Positions 35,682-46,553 of a stretch of DNA of 64,000 bases are shown piece by piece. Positions within the stretch are counted from its first letter, which is position 1. Each line of letters begins with the position of its first letter. Source of the stretch: Melieria omissa (taxonomy: Eukaryota; Arthropoda; Insecta; Diptera; Ulidiidae); contig OZ020268.1 of the NCBI GenBank assembly GCA_963971225.1, positions 110,638,830 through 110,702,829 on the forward strand, given 5' to 3'. The position numbers and the translations under genes were made by a program. The notes below the pieces were generated by a model, which saw only the letters and a list, made by a program, of their open reading frames with translations, did no database searches and was not told the origin of the DNA.

Positions 35682-36459
35682 AAACTCCATGAAGCGCGTT
35701 GACGTTTCACGCTTTATTCGCTTCGCGATGTTGTATGCTCCATAACACGCGTTTCACGCTTCTGTTTCTTCTTCTTACGTCAGCTGATGCTAATTTTTAA
35801 TTGTCAAACTGCTGATTGATTTCGTTGTGAATTGTGAGAAAAACAAGGAAATTTGTGAAAAAAAAAACGAAATGGAATCGCTAAACGACGTTATGGACTT
35901 TATAGCATTTACATTTATTTAATTTTAAACACAGTAAATGCATATCGAGCATTGCAAAAAAATTACAAAAAGATTCAATTAAATTCAATTTGTAACATTT
36001 TATTTTACAGGAATGAGCAAAATTCGATATACAACGAATAAGCTATCGAATTTCCAATACAGCGAAGACTAAGTTTCGTCTGTCAAAGAATTATGCTACA
36101 TTTTAGGAATTTCTTCACATTTTATGTTTAAATATTGGATTTCAAATGTTTCTTAGCTAAATTTAATAGCTTTCGTGTAAAATAAATGCATTCGACTTCT
36201 TCGATAACACTAGTTTGTTATCGACTTTAAAATCGCCACATAATTTATGACATCTTTACGAACTCTGTCAGCTGTTTGACGTCGTTAAGCGACAAAAGCG
36301 TGAGAAAAGTTGAAAATAGTTCAACTTTTGACGCGTTTCGGGTTTATCGACGTCAAGTCATGGAGTTGGCTTCATACAAATGCACTGATTGCACTTTTTT
36401 TTCGATAAGCAAGAAAAGCGAAAAACGCCGATATGCTTAAAACGCGCTTTATTGAGTTT
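35682..36459. mobile_element. candidate TIR element
   Basis: AAACTCCATGAAGCGCGTT (35682-35700) and the complement of 36441-36459 match at 17 of 19 bases. The interior is non-coding with repeated ACGTTTCACGC/GACGTC-like words. No flanking duplication was found, so the ends are provisional. Confidence 0.5.
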
Positions 36460-37612
36460 GACCTTAAGTGTAAAGCAAAAAAGTTTTTATGATTGTGATT
36501 TTGTATTCTAAAAAAATTACCTCAGAAGGAAAGAGATAGATTCCTCCGGCTAGAAAAGTATTTCTGATAAACTTATTTCTCAGTCTGCTATACAAATTAT
36601 ACTGGAAAATATTGAAATGGAAAATGTATTTGCAATCACTGCCATCTCAAGTCGTCATCACTAACTGCTTTTTTCACCACGTACAGCGTGCGCCGTGGTT
36701 AGTAATTCATGTGGCACACAACAAAGGCGGCAAAGTGGCATGTAATCAAGTTGACTGCGGTAACAAAAGCAAATTGAAGCACAAGCAAACCTGATAGTGT
36801 GCAATTTATTCCTGCGTGTTTTTTGCCGTTACGCAAAAAGGTGAAAGTTGAGCCTCGTTGACGGGTGCCAACTGGCAGTGTTTGCTGCTTGTGAAAAACT
36901 TAACAGTGCGCGAAAAATGCAATTGTCGCATATTAAAAAGTGCACAGAGGCTTTCTTTGTGTGCACTTTAATTGTCAGCCTGCCTGTCAGATGAAAAAAA
37001 TTGTTGCTGCTCGCATGTTGCAATACTATTGCGCCAATGAAAGTTTAATTGTGAGCCTGCAGCTGACAGTTAAAATGTCAACACCTGCACACTCGTATTT
37101 GTGCGTGTGTCTGTTTATACTTGCGGATAAATTCGATTGCATTGATTTATTGGCTTTTGATTTTTAAGTTAACTGGTTTATTTTCATTATTTGAGTTTCA
37201 CATTTCGCCATTTTCTGGCGATACTGACTCGAAGCATTACATGTTTTTGGTTGTTTGTCTGATATGGCAATTGATTGCACATGCCATGTTTGTGAATGCA
37301 ATTTGCGTATTTGTTGCTATCGTTGCGTGCTTGTTGCACTTGAAATTAATACAGCTGCAGCTACAGTGGGGAAAGTGTTGCTGTGTGCTGATGGGATCGG
37401 TATCTGCTTTTGGGCTGTCAAACGCGATGATTTGTGCGTAATTTTTTGAATTTCTGATTGGCATAGGAAAGCGCAGGTGTTTCAATTTCACTGAATGCAA
37501 GATAGATTAGCAAAAATTTGTAAAATGCAGATTGCTGCAGAGTGAAATATGCTTAGACAAAAACTTAATTACGCCGAAATTACCTAGTTCGAAGCTACTT
37601 ATGTCAGCAATT
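36460..37612. other. non-coding
   Basis: No gene or repeat recognised. The overlapping frames at 37121-37500 on both strands lack any known motif. Confidence 0.4.
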
Positions 37613-37649
37613 TATAAAACAGAGCAGCATTTAGCTGAGTCTCAGCATA
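37613..37649 (+). promoter_or_regulatory. TATA box and initiator
   Basis: TATAAAA at 37613-37619 is followed by TCAGCA, whose A at 37644 lies exactly 31 bases from the first T. This is the classical fly TATA-initiator spacing. An ATG follows 16 bases after the predicted start site. Confidence 0.55.
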
Positions 37650-37659
37650 CTTCACTACA

Positions 37660-37791
37660 ATGAAAGTACTTGTGATGCATTATTATTCGGCCAAGACCGA
37701 ACGCCAATCAAGTCTTAACAACGGCAGCTGCGGTCACCGCAGTAAAAGTGAAGAGCCCAGTCGCAGCAGCGTCTTAAGCGCTCAATTGTAG
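37660..37791 (+). CDS. candidate small gene or first exon downstream of a TATA promoter
   Basis: The ATG at 37660 opens a 43-codon frame starting MKVLVMHYYSAKTERQ and ending in TAG at 37791. The well-placed promoter is the main reason to list it. The peptide is basic and serine-rich, without a clear signal sequence or known family. GT dinucleotides soon after the ATG (AAA before GTACTT, or CTT before GTGATG) could be splice donors, in which case only the first 2-4 codons are coding. A pyrimidine-rich acceptor (CTTCTTCAG near 37900) and the acceptor at 38896 of the next gene are possible partners. Confidence 0.3.
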   Translation: MKVLVMHYYSAKTERQSSLNNGSCGHRSKSEEPSRSSVLSAQL

Positions 37792-38240
37792 CAATACGCA
37801 CCTAAGCTACAAGCACCTCATCGTCAATTATGCTTGGACACACGCTAAGTACATATGGCCACAAGAATGTCTACAATCGACATTCTACATTCTCACTTCT
37901 TCAGTTTTGGGTGTTTTGGCTTTGTTTTTGTGTTTATTTTCATTGCTTCTGCCGCTATTGACATTGAAATCCACGCTGCTCTGTGCGCTTGACATTGAAT
38001 TGAACAAACATCGGAGCATCGGAAACAAGGCGACTGAGCTGCGGCAAGTTGGTTGGAACCGCAAGCTGCCCCATGGAGTCGCAGTGATTTCTGTTAATGC
38101 CTATTGAAATATTGACAGTTTCACAACAAAATATTGACAACGCCAATTTGAAGTGAACTGAAGCAAAGAGTGGAAATGGTACAAAAAATTCAAAATTCTT
38201 AACGCTCCTTTATTTGTTACACAAACCAGCCGCTCGCGCC

Positions 38241-38489
38241 TTACTGCTTCAACGACCGCAGCGCACGCGCTTTGTGCTCAAACAGTCGAAAAGCGGCTGC
38301 GTCTGCCGCTAATAGCTGCAGCGCACAGTGCCGGCCAGAGTCAGCGTCGACGACTGACAGCGAACCATGACCGTGGTTAACCGCAGCCAAAACTGAAGCG
38401 CGGCCAAGAGCCGTTAAAGCGTGCAGCGGAAACGTCGCAGAGACAAGCGTAAGTGGTTGCGCCGTTGAGCGCTCAGCTTGAGCGTGCAA
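38241..38489 (-). CDS. candidate last exon of an unrecognised protein
   Basis: An open, GC-rich stretch of 82 codons on the minus strand is rich in Ala, Leu and His (TFPLHALTALGRASVLAAVN, then HCALQLLAADAAAFRLFEHK) and ends RALRSLKQ-stop. A minus-strand AATAAA at about 38209-38214 lies only about 30 bases after the stop, as expected for a compact 3' end. The frame has no ATG at its beginning and a stop lies just upstream. It would need an upstream exon, perhaps spliced at the TTTTTGAG near 38495, which is a weak acceptor. No family recognised. It may be chance. Confidence 0.3.
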   Translation of the reverse strand: MHAQAERSTAQPLTLVSATFPLHALTALGRASVLAAVNHGHGSLSVVDADSGRHCALQLLAADAAAFRLFEHKARALRSLKQ

Positions 38490-38698
38490 AGACCCTCAAA
38501 AAGTGTGCTTTGAGTGGCATAAACGTTTGCTGAATTTGTACCTAAGCTGCTTCTTCTCTTTTGGACGTTTCTTTATTGAACTTGTGTGTTTGTTTGCTTA
38601 GTTAAGCGTTAAATAAGCTTAGAGATTTTGAACGCTACACAATGTAGCAACAGAAATCGCTGATGGCTGAATCTGTTGGGTAGCGCGTTAATTTTTCA

Positions 38699-38740
38699 TA
38701 TAAATAGAAAATCGAATTTCGACACCAACGCCATTCAGTT
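38699..38740 (+). promoter_or_regulatory. TATA and initiator of copy 2
   Basis: TATAAATAG at 38699-38707 and TCAGTT at 38735-38740 lie 38 bases apart (first T to initiator A), a little more than the usual 31. The start codon follows at 38823. The promoter fits the gene at 38823-39706. Confidence 0.55.
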
Positions 38741-38822
38741 GGGATTAGCACAGCTTACAGCAACAAGTTGCCTGCGGAGCGGTCGAATTGAATCTTTGGA
38801 ACAGTTGGACAGTTTAGTGAAA

Positions 38823-39706
38823 ATGGTATCGGTGACAGTGTGTTTTGAAAATTTGGAATTTCGATTTTTCAGCAACTTTAGTTGGTTTGTTTGCAGAACT
38901 CGCTACTGCTGACTTTCTGCCTTATTGCGGCAGCAACAGCCGCTTCCCTGCCCGCCGCGCAACAACTGCGCTTCGGACGCGATGTTTCTGAAGCGGTGGC
39001 TGAGCCTGTCAGTAATTATTTGCCACCAGAAGTTGATCAATACGATGCCAGCTCACCTGCGCCAGCTGCGCAGTTGAATGAAGCCGTCGAAGAGGACTCA
39101 GTGGTGGTGGAAGCGGCGCCAACCTTGGCTCCCAACGGCTATGAGTACCGCATAGTGCGCAAGCTGCGTTATCGTCAGCGACGCGATGTCTCCCATCTGA
39201 ACTTGGGCTACCTGCCGCCGGTCGATAAGCCAAAGCCCGCCAAAATCTACCTGCCACCACACGTCGATGTACCAGCGCCACTGCCCAAGTTGTCCAACGA
39301 GTATTTGCCGCCCGTGCACGAAGACATCAAAACGGAACCGATTACTGAGGCACCGGCAGAGGAGCCAGCAGCATCAACAGAGCCAGCGGCCACCGAAGAG
39401 CAACAAGACACCGCAATCTTTGCCGACGACGGCTACCACTACAAGAAGCCGGCAGTTGAGCCTAACTTGGGACCAGCACCTGAAGTGGAGGACGAATCCG
39501 AGTCGGAGCCTGAAGCAGAACCAGAGTCGGAGCCAGAAGCCGAGCCCGAGACAGCGCCCTCTGCTGAGCCAGCGCCGTTGCTGCGCGAATATTTGCCGCC
39601 GCTGGATAATGCTGTGGGGGAGGCCGAGGGCCCCGACGACGAGAACGCTGCTTTGCATGACGATGGCTACCACTACCGTGTGGTGAAGCGTGCGCGTTTC
39701 TTTTGA
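38823..39706 (+). CDS. secreted YLPP/GYxY-motif protein, cuticular-like (copy 2)
   Basis: Predicted as join(38823-38831,38897-39706), about 272 residues. The donor may be 6 bases earlier, directly after the ATG. The acceptor TTTGTTTGCAG ends a 65-71 base intron. The long frame has no ATG at its 5' end (it opens at a TTG inside the acceptor), so a spliced start is required. Signal peptide (LLLTFCLIAAATAA), then RDVSEA, NYLPPE, NGYEYRIVRKLRYRQRR, DVSHLNLGYLPP, KIYLPPH, NEYLPPVH, DGYHYKKPAVE, an SEPEAEPE acidic repeat (39500-39560), REYLPPL and a final DGYHYRVVKRARFF. It is the paralogue of 10585-11437 with the same motif order. Role inferred as extracellular matrix or cuticle; no chitin-binding motif seen. 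Confidence 0.85.
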
Positions 39707-39818
39707 GTGCAGAACTGGCCCCGATGCCTGTTTATACGTCCAAAACGGATAGTTGGTAGAATTAATTCATGCTTTCATTCAAATTGTTAAATCGTTTAAG
39801 TCGCACTGCGGCATATTT

Positions 39819-39824
39819 AATAAA
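39819..39824 (+). terminator. polyadenylation signal of copy 2
   Basis: AATAAA lies 112 bases after the stop codon at 39706, the first such hexamer downstream. Confidence 0.6.
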
Positions 39825-40133
39825 TCGAATTTCATTTTTTTATAACAGCCATACTGAAAAGTGTTTCCATTTGTAAAAGACAAAAGGAAATAAAAAAAAT
39901 GAGACTTTGAGGTCATATCTAAGCTCTATTTAGTACCACAAAGAGAATGATGGCTGCCTGCGTCGTGAAGGTTCAAATACAGTGTCAGTGCTGAGGAAAA
40001 TTCCCTTTCGAAAGTGGAATGAGCCTAGAATTGAGAGAGCAAAGAATCTCGCTCATTTTTAGTCTCTAATTTTTCTTGTGAAGTGTTGGTTTTAGTTGTA
40101 GGTAAGATGAGTATAACTCACATATCCATACTA

Positions 40134-41121
40134 AGGACTGTATCGAAAAGAAAGTGCACGCTTAGGTTTAAGTATAACTTTAATGGAAATTTTTTTGATG
40201 AGATTTTTTGTTTTAACATTTGTTAAATATACTTTAAGGACTATACATTTTTGTTTAAATAACAAATTTCTTTTTCAAATAAATTTATATATAATTTTTT
40301 GTTTGACCCTCTTCATTAAATTGTGTACAGATGTTTGCGTTATGGGTTTTTGATTTTCTCCAATTTTTTTTTTAATTCCTGAAGATTTTAGCTTCTTGTC
40401 CATCTTTCATAAGATTTCTTTTGGCTATTGCCCAGTAGCGCTCTATTGGACGTAGTTCTGGTGCATTTAGCGGATTCTCATTTTTTCCTGGCAGTGATTT
40501 TGAGTTCATTTTTACATATGTCTCGTCATCCATAATGATGCACGAAACTTTTTCTTTGCAGAGACGAGTGTATAGTTTTCTACATCGCGTTTTCCAAGCC
40601 ATTTTTTGATTTTCGTTTCTTTTTGGTACAATATTTTTTGTTTTTTATATGTTTTTAAGTTATTCCTCTGCTTCTCTCTTTGCATCATCGTCACACTCGT
40701 TCTAGCTAAATTTCCAATATAAATGCACTTGTTTTCGTCAATCGAATGCTGTAGTTTTTCTGCCATTTTTGGGTCTTTAGGACCCTTTTTACGGCCACTT
40801 TTTGGTAGATCGTTGATAGTGCAATGTTCATCATACTTAAGAATCATCTTTTTAGCGGAGTGTGTTCATAAACGCGATGTAGTTGAGCTGATTTTCTGTA
40901 CGAAGCACCTGCTTCAGTGAACCAACTGTACACAAATGTTTTGAGGATGTCTAACTCGATACGCTTAATTTTCGTAATATAAAAATATATGAAACGAAAT
41001 TTGTATAAAATCAGTATTTCAAGCCCTACTCTATTTAACGGCATTTTTAGAATTAAAAAAAAATTATATACTGCGAGAAAATTCCGTTAGAAAGTGTGCA
41101 CTTTCTATTCGATACAGTCCT
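40134..41121 (-). mobile_element. Tc1/mariner-superfamily transposon with deleted centre
   Basis: The ends share a 26-bp inverted repeat with one mismatch (AGGACTGTATCGAA, then AGAAAGTGCAC), flanked by TA at 40132-40133 and 41122-41123. At 988 bp it is shorter than an intact element. The ends resemble neither Tc1 element nor the mariners in this window. Confidence 0.9.
40372..40847 (-). pseudogene. fragment of a Tc1/mariner-superfamily transposase
   Basis: Two overlapping frames, shifted near 40600, read PKSGRKKGPKDPKMAEKLQH (linker and helix-turn-helix part), then CIIMDDETYVKMNSKSLPG (first catalytic aspartate). They then run straight into NAPELRPIERYWAIAKRNL (the part after the last catalytic residue). 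The second aspartate region is deleted, so the DDD/DDE spacing cannot be read. The DDETYV and LRPIERYWA words point to a less common Tc1/mariner branch; I do not assign it further. Confidence 0.75.
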
Positions 41122-41123
41122 TA

Positions 41124-42799
41124 ATATCATAAATAATTCGCAGTTCCTCCATATTGAGTCTAAAAATCATGAGTGCAGGGTTTTATTAAAAGATGTTTGG
41201 AACATTTGTGAGTTTTTTTAAAATGTTATTAATTAATTAAGTGACAACTGCAAGTTTTTAAATGCTTCTGTCTCCATGGCCATGGTATGGTGCACAGGAT
41301 TCTCGTTTCGGCATTCGTTGGGTTATGATCCTCCAGCCGTCGTTAACAAGGAATCCGGGTCGGCTTTCCTTTGACGCATGGCAGTTTGAAATCTATGCTT
41401 TCTGTATCTGCAAATCGTGACTTGGAAACTAACGGCGGGTCTGTGGTGGCATAACCCGTCTCAGCTGTGGCATTTTTGTGGTTTCTGTTTGTTGCTTTAT
41501 TTGTCTACCCGTGAGTCCATCCAGTCGTTGTGATTGTTTGACTGTTTGGGCGCGGCAAACAACAAAGTTATAAATTTGCAATCCAGAAAAATTGCCTTTT
41601 AAGAATTGTGGATGATGTGTGTGCCGCGCGGCCTTCTCGACAATTCTATTAACATAAATGATGTCAACGCGCCTACACAGACTAAGAATAATGGCTCGTT
41701 AAGGGTTCTCGGGCACATTTCGCAGAAGTGTACATTCTGTTATATTCGGCTGCGGCGGCCCATAAAAGATTCTTTGTTGTGCGCTTTGAAGCATAATTGA
41801 CTGAAGGCTGAGGCTTCTATTGAGCTCGAGAGAGTGAATTGTGTTAAACTCTTTTTTTATTTGAGCCCATGTTAACTTTTTTCAAGCTTCGCGGTAACGT
41901 CTAATTAAATAATGAGTAGCACAGCCACCAGTTAATGGGCATTGTTCAATGTACTTGCACACTTGCATTTGTGTATGAATGTGTTTGAGTGATATGCATT
42001 TATAATAATTATTATTAGAGGGGAGTTCTGAACTATTTTTCAATGGAAAATATTTTTTTTTAATATTCAATATTTTAATAGCAATTTGGACAGAAAAAGT
42101 TTGAAATTGTTGTACCGTGTAATTAAAAGGCTAACGCCGAACTCCTTAAGTGTGTTCACCTTGAACAACGCAAAAGTAATTTTGTATTTTTGTGTCTGCC
42201 GCTTTGACACTGCAGTTACGTCCGAGTGTGGATGCGTCGTTCAATCAAATTGAATATTTAATGCAATTAAAAACATTTGACACGTTAACCTGACTGCACA
42301 GTGCTGTTGTGCTGGCGTTGTCATCATCGTCATGTTGCGCCATATTCCATAAATAATTAACATAACGCACATTGTGGCAACACCAAAAATATATTAACAC
42401 CGTTATTACAGTTGCCGTAGTAGCAGATAATGACAACAACAATAACAACAGCAACAGCAGCGCTAATAACTAAGATAATTGTTGCACTATTTAGCACATC
42501 AGCGTGCAATGAACAGATCGTCGCATGAGAAAACGATTGTCGTATGTGCTATTAAATTCAATGCAACATACCACATTTGTTTTATGGGGCGATGAGATGT
42601 AAACTGGCAAACAAACTGTTGTTGTGGTTGTTGTGGGTCCGACAAAACGCTGAGGTGTCAATTGGCTATATGCGATTATATATGTCGGCATAAAAGTTAG
42701 ATTATGTATTCATTTATATACTAACGCTGAGATCGACCGAAATAAGCAATTTTTCGATAATGTTTAATTTAAATTTGCACCTAATTTGTCTCATGTTAC
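41124..42799. other. non-coding
   Basis: No gene or repeat recognised. Short CAA/GTT runs lie at 42430-42460 and 42610-42640. Confidence 0.4.
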
Positions 42800-42803
42800 T
42801 TAA

Positions 42804-43101
42804 CCCTTTTGCTACAGGTTTTTACTGAAACAAAAAAGTATGTAAATTAAAAGAAAACGTCAAATTAAAAAGTTATCTAAAGTTTAATGCTTCTTCTTCA
42901 TTTACTATGTCTAGATATATCATTAAAAATACGCGTATACTTCTCTTCTTTTAACTTTAATATTTAGTTTATTAATTTCGTATTTTTTCTAAAACTTCAA
43001 ACTATTCTAAGGATCCACAAAAAATGTATTCTTGAAACCTTAGAGGGTTCAGACGTCCACAAAGTAGGAATGTGCCATATGGCAACAAAAAAGCGAAAGA
43101 G
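42804..43101. mobile_element. TTAA-flanked piggyBac-like MITE, copy D
   Basis: TTAA at 42800-42803 and 43102-43105. The sequence is the reverse complement of copy C (24660-25155) with about 200 bp missing from the part after GCTACAGGTTTTTAC. TGCCATATGGCA lies at about 43074-43085. Ends: CCCTTTTGCTA on the left; the complement of the right end is CTCTTTCGCTT. Confidence 0.85.
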
Positions 43102-44011
43102 TTAATATCTTTTTGCCTTCATTCATTTGATGTTAAGTTTATAATTTTATTTTATATCATTTCGTCTACACGCATAGATCGAGTACGCAGTTGAATCAGT
43201 AACTTGTCAACCTGATCAACAAGTGGTTACAACTTCATTCTGCTTCACCGCGCCGCAGTTCAGTGGCCAAACAACAGAAATTTTCGTGTCACTTTGGCTG
43301 AATGCTTACGAGCGAACAAGAGCCAAAGGTGGTGTCAAAGTTGCGTTCTATTCCCGGCCTCATGTCAACTGTTGCGCGCTGCAGTTGTTGACCCCTTCGG
43401 CAATTTGGCGGCAAATTTGAATGGAGAACTGAAATGTTTGTCTGTGTCCTAGACCCAACGAAACATCGAAATCGTAAACAGAATTTAACTCTGTTTATGT
43501 TGAACACATAGCGACAGCCAATGGGAAGCCAAAGGAAAGCGCGGAAATTGCACGAGAGCAGACCGGCTACGGAGCTTTTGCGTGAGCAGAGCTTTTACCG
43601 TGGAAACTCGCAACAGCTTTCAATATTTAACGAAAATGTTTCAGAAAACTCGCATATAAATTCCGACACATTGGCAAAAGTGAACTCAGTTGCGGGATTT
43701 TCAGCGTTTAGTGATGACATTGTGCAACGGCGGAAACGCGAGCGCAACAATGGATATGAAAAAAGTTCAATTTAAAGTGTAGTGGTGAAAATTTGAGTAG
43801 AGGGTGCAATCAAATCAGTGCGACGAATTAAAAGTGTGCATCGCCTGGAGTACAACAGCAGTTTGGCAGTAGCGGCGCAAATGTGCGTATGTTTGTTTAC
43901 TTGTACAACAACTACATGCAGTAATGTGTTTAACGACGACAAGCGCGGAGTATTGCAGCAGTCGGGCAGGCAAACACTTGTGGATATTTCTAACCAAACC
44001 GCGAACAAAGC

Positions 44012-44088
44012 CGTAAATGCCAATTTTTGATACGAGCGTTTCCGGTCGGTCGTAAATGCCAATTTTTGATACGACCGTTTCCGGTTCC
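44012..44088. repeat. 39-bp tandem duplication
   Basis: CGTAAATGCCAATTTTTGAT starts at 44012 and again at 44051. The units are nearly identical and both end near CGTTTCCGGT. Confidence 0.85.
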
Positions 44089-46146
44089 GGTCAGTGGTTT
44101 CGTTGCTTAACGTAGTGTACTGTTGTTGCCTATTAGTTGGCGTTGTTGTTGCCTTGTGTACGGCCTAAAACGGTCAACAGCCGGTCAAATCCACCACGAG
44201 AGGCAAACATTTAATGAAATTTTGTGTTAATAATAGATGCTGATGATGATGTGCTCGAGTGTGTGTGCCAGTGTGTGTGTGAGCAGCTCATACAACCGCA
44301 CATGAACGACACAAACAAGAGCATAATGGCAAAAACCGGAATTCAATTGTAAGCGAGTGGAACTCGTCCGTGCGGTGCCACACACTGCGTCGGGCGCAGC
44401 TCCCTCCCATCTCCATATGACCCCGTGTCCTCTACTATTCCATTAGCCGTTTGCACGCGCGTCATTGTTTATGCAGAATTATTTAATACAAATGCAAATT
44501 CTGTGGCGCCTGCGGTTGCTGCTGCCGTTGCCATAGTCCGCTTTCGCAACGCTTTGTGCGTGAGCGCGTGTGTGTGAAAGTGTGTGTATGTGTGTGTATT
44601 TAAGTGCTGAATGACCGTATGGGAACAACAATAACACAATGCGATACCCTTTTAAGCCAACATAACAACATTATCAACAACAATCGCAACATAACCTCAA
44701 TCACAGAACAACAACATAACAAAATGGATTCACAGCGAGCAGCAGCAAAAAAAAGCAAATAAATATATTTTGTGCTCTGTTGGTTTTGCATTTAGCTTCT
44801 TCTCTACTATTCTTTGCTCCATTGTTGTTGTTGTTCTCTGTAGTATTCTAATTATTACATCAAAGACGACGTATTGCTGTTTTCGTTTAGCCGGGAGCTG
44901 CTGCTGCCGCTGCTGCAACATTCGCACAGTTTATCGAGTGGTTTCCGCTCCAGTGCTTCCACACGCTGCGCTTCTTATCGACACACAACATGTGTATCCT
45001 TGCATTTTTGCCTTCAGCATTTGTGGTTACACTGCGCCTCCATTTCGTATTTCCGTTTCCGGTTTATCTTTGCCCGCCTGTTATGAATGTGTGCGCTTGT
45101 GTGTTTACGTTTGTGTGCGCTTTTAATAATCTCTGCCCATCGACTGTAAAAATAGCAACGTTCTGCTCCGATTTTCAATATCCTTTCGTTAGTCATTTAT
45201 ATGTATTCTTTCCATTCACGGCTGGCCGTGTTGTTGTTGCCGCCGCCGGTTTAGCGCGCAGCGCTTGCGGTTGTTTGTTGCTACGGTTTCCGTCATTCGT
45301 AGCCCGCTTCTCTTCCTCGTTTCCTTCAACGTTTTCAGCTTTTATTCCCAATCCTTTCATTTGCCTCGTTACATTCGGACGCCGCGTCTCGATTTGCATA
45401 TTTTTTCAATTTCATTACTTTCTTCAACGCTCGTAGCGTCTCGTGCCTCATCCCTTCGCAATACAATGGCTGCCGCGCGTGTCGGCCATTTTGTGGCATT
45501 TCATATTTAATCTGCGAATGGTTTGAACTCTCATTATGTCGACTATTGAGCCATTGTAGTTTGCTGTTATTGCTACTTGCTGGTTTGTTGTGTATTGCTT
45601 TTGTTGTTGTTGCTGTCGTTACAATACAATGCAGGTAGTTGTGATTGTTGCTTTGCGTGCAGAAATCTCTCTACTTCGAAGTATTTGCAATTTTGCGCCG
45701 TTGTTTCGCTTTCGCCTTTGCCGCATTCATCGAATTGCATGCATTGCAATCCGCGTTGGCCGCTTTGTACGCGCTCACACCGCGCCTACATACTCGTATC
45801 TCGTGCGCCCATCAACTCGCCATTGATTGCTGCGATTTTATGAATTTGGGTTATTGTGTTGCCAGCAACAAAGGACGAATGAAAATAGCAAAACGACTGA
45901 AAACAAAACACACCAGTTGTAACAAATTCGCCAACACATTTCGCTAAATGCAATTTTCGTGCTCAGTCGGCGGTGCATGGGGCGCATGGGGCGGTTGGCT
46001 TCAGGCTCTTGACTGCTGGCTGAGGGCAAACTGTGTCAAAGGGTTTAACTAGAAAACTTTTCCACTTTACTTTCCAATGGGCGCTGAATGTGCAGTGTTG
46101 TTGTAAGAGTTGTTATGGTTTTTGAAAATTTAATAAATCTTTGAGC

Positions 46147-46185
46147 TATAAAAGGGCGCAAGTCGAACACGCCACGAGTAGTCAA
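46147..46185 (+). promoter_or_regulatory. candidate TATA promoter without a recognised gene
   Basis: TATAAAAG at 46147-46154 is followed by GTCAATTT at 46181-46188 (A at 46184, 37 bases from the first T). Downstream only short frames are seen, for example an ATG at about 46267 with 20 codons. No coding exon could be attached. Confidence 0.3.
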
Positions 46186-46553
46186 TTTTGTGTCAAAAAT
46201 TGAAAATTGAAATTACACGCTACCTGATTGTGGCACAAGTGGGTGAATGACGAGTGGGTCTGTTGCATGACCGTAATTTGTTTGTGTGCAGAAGTTCGGA
46301 GAAAAGTGGTGAGCACTTTAAAAAGCTAATTACATGTTGGAGTATTTTACAACAAAGCGTTGCTGAAATTGTACGCGATTAAAGTTGTTTTGGAATTGAA
46401 AAGATTGAGTGAATAGCTTTAACCCACCAGAAAGTATTTGCAGAAATGGTTCAGTTGTAAAATTATTTGGGTAAAAGGAATATGAAACGATAAAATTGTA
46501 AGTTACAAAATTATATAAATAAAGTAAACATAGTAACCAACAAACCAACCAAC

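Larger units (their letters stand above)
43106..46553. other. non-coding; candidate promoters
   Basis: No supported gene. A TATA box lies at 46147-46154 and a 39-bp duplication at 44012-44088. The 148-codon frame 44990-45436 and its neighbours (Phe/Cys/Val-rich) follow TTT/TGT composition and have no known domain. Confidence 0.4.

Noticed and set aside
38882..38896. TTG as start codon of copy 2
   Set aside because: It lies inside a clear pyrimidine tract and acceptor; the upstream ATG plus a short intron explains the start.
39009..39686. Several overlapping frames on both strands
   Set aside because: Shadows of the gene at 38823-39706; none has a signal or motif of its own.
44990..45436. 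148-codon frame rich in Phe, Val and Cys
   Set aside because: Composition follows TTT/TGT runs; no recognisable feature.
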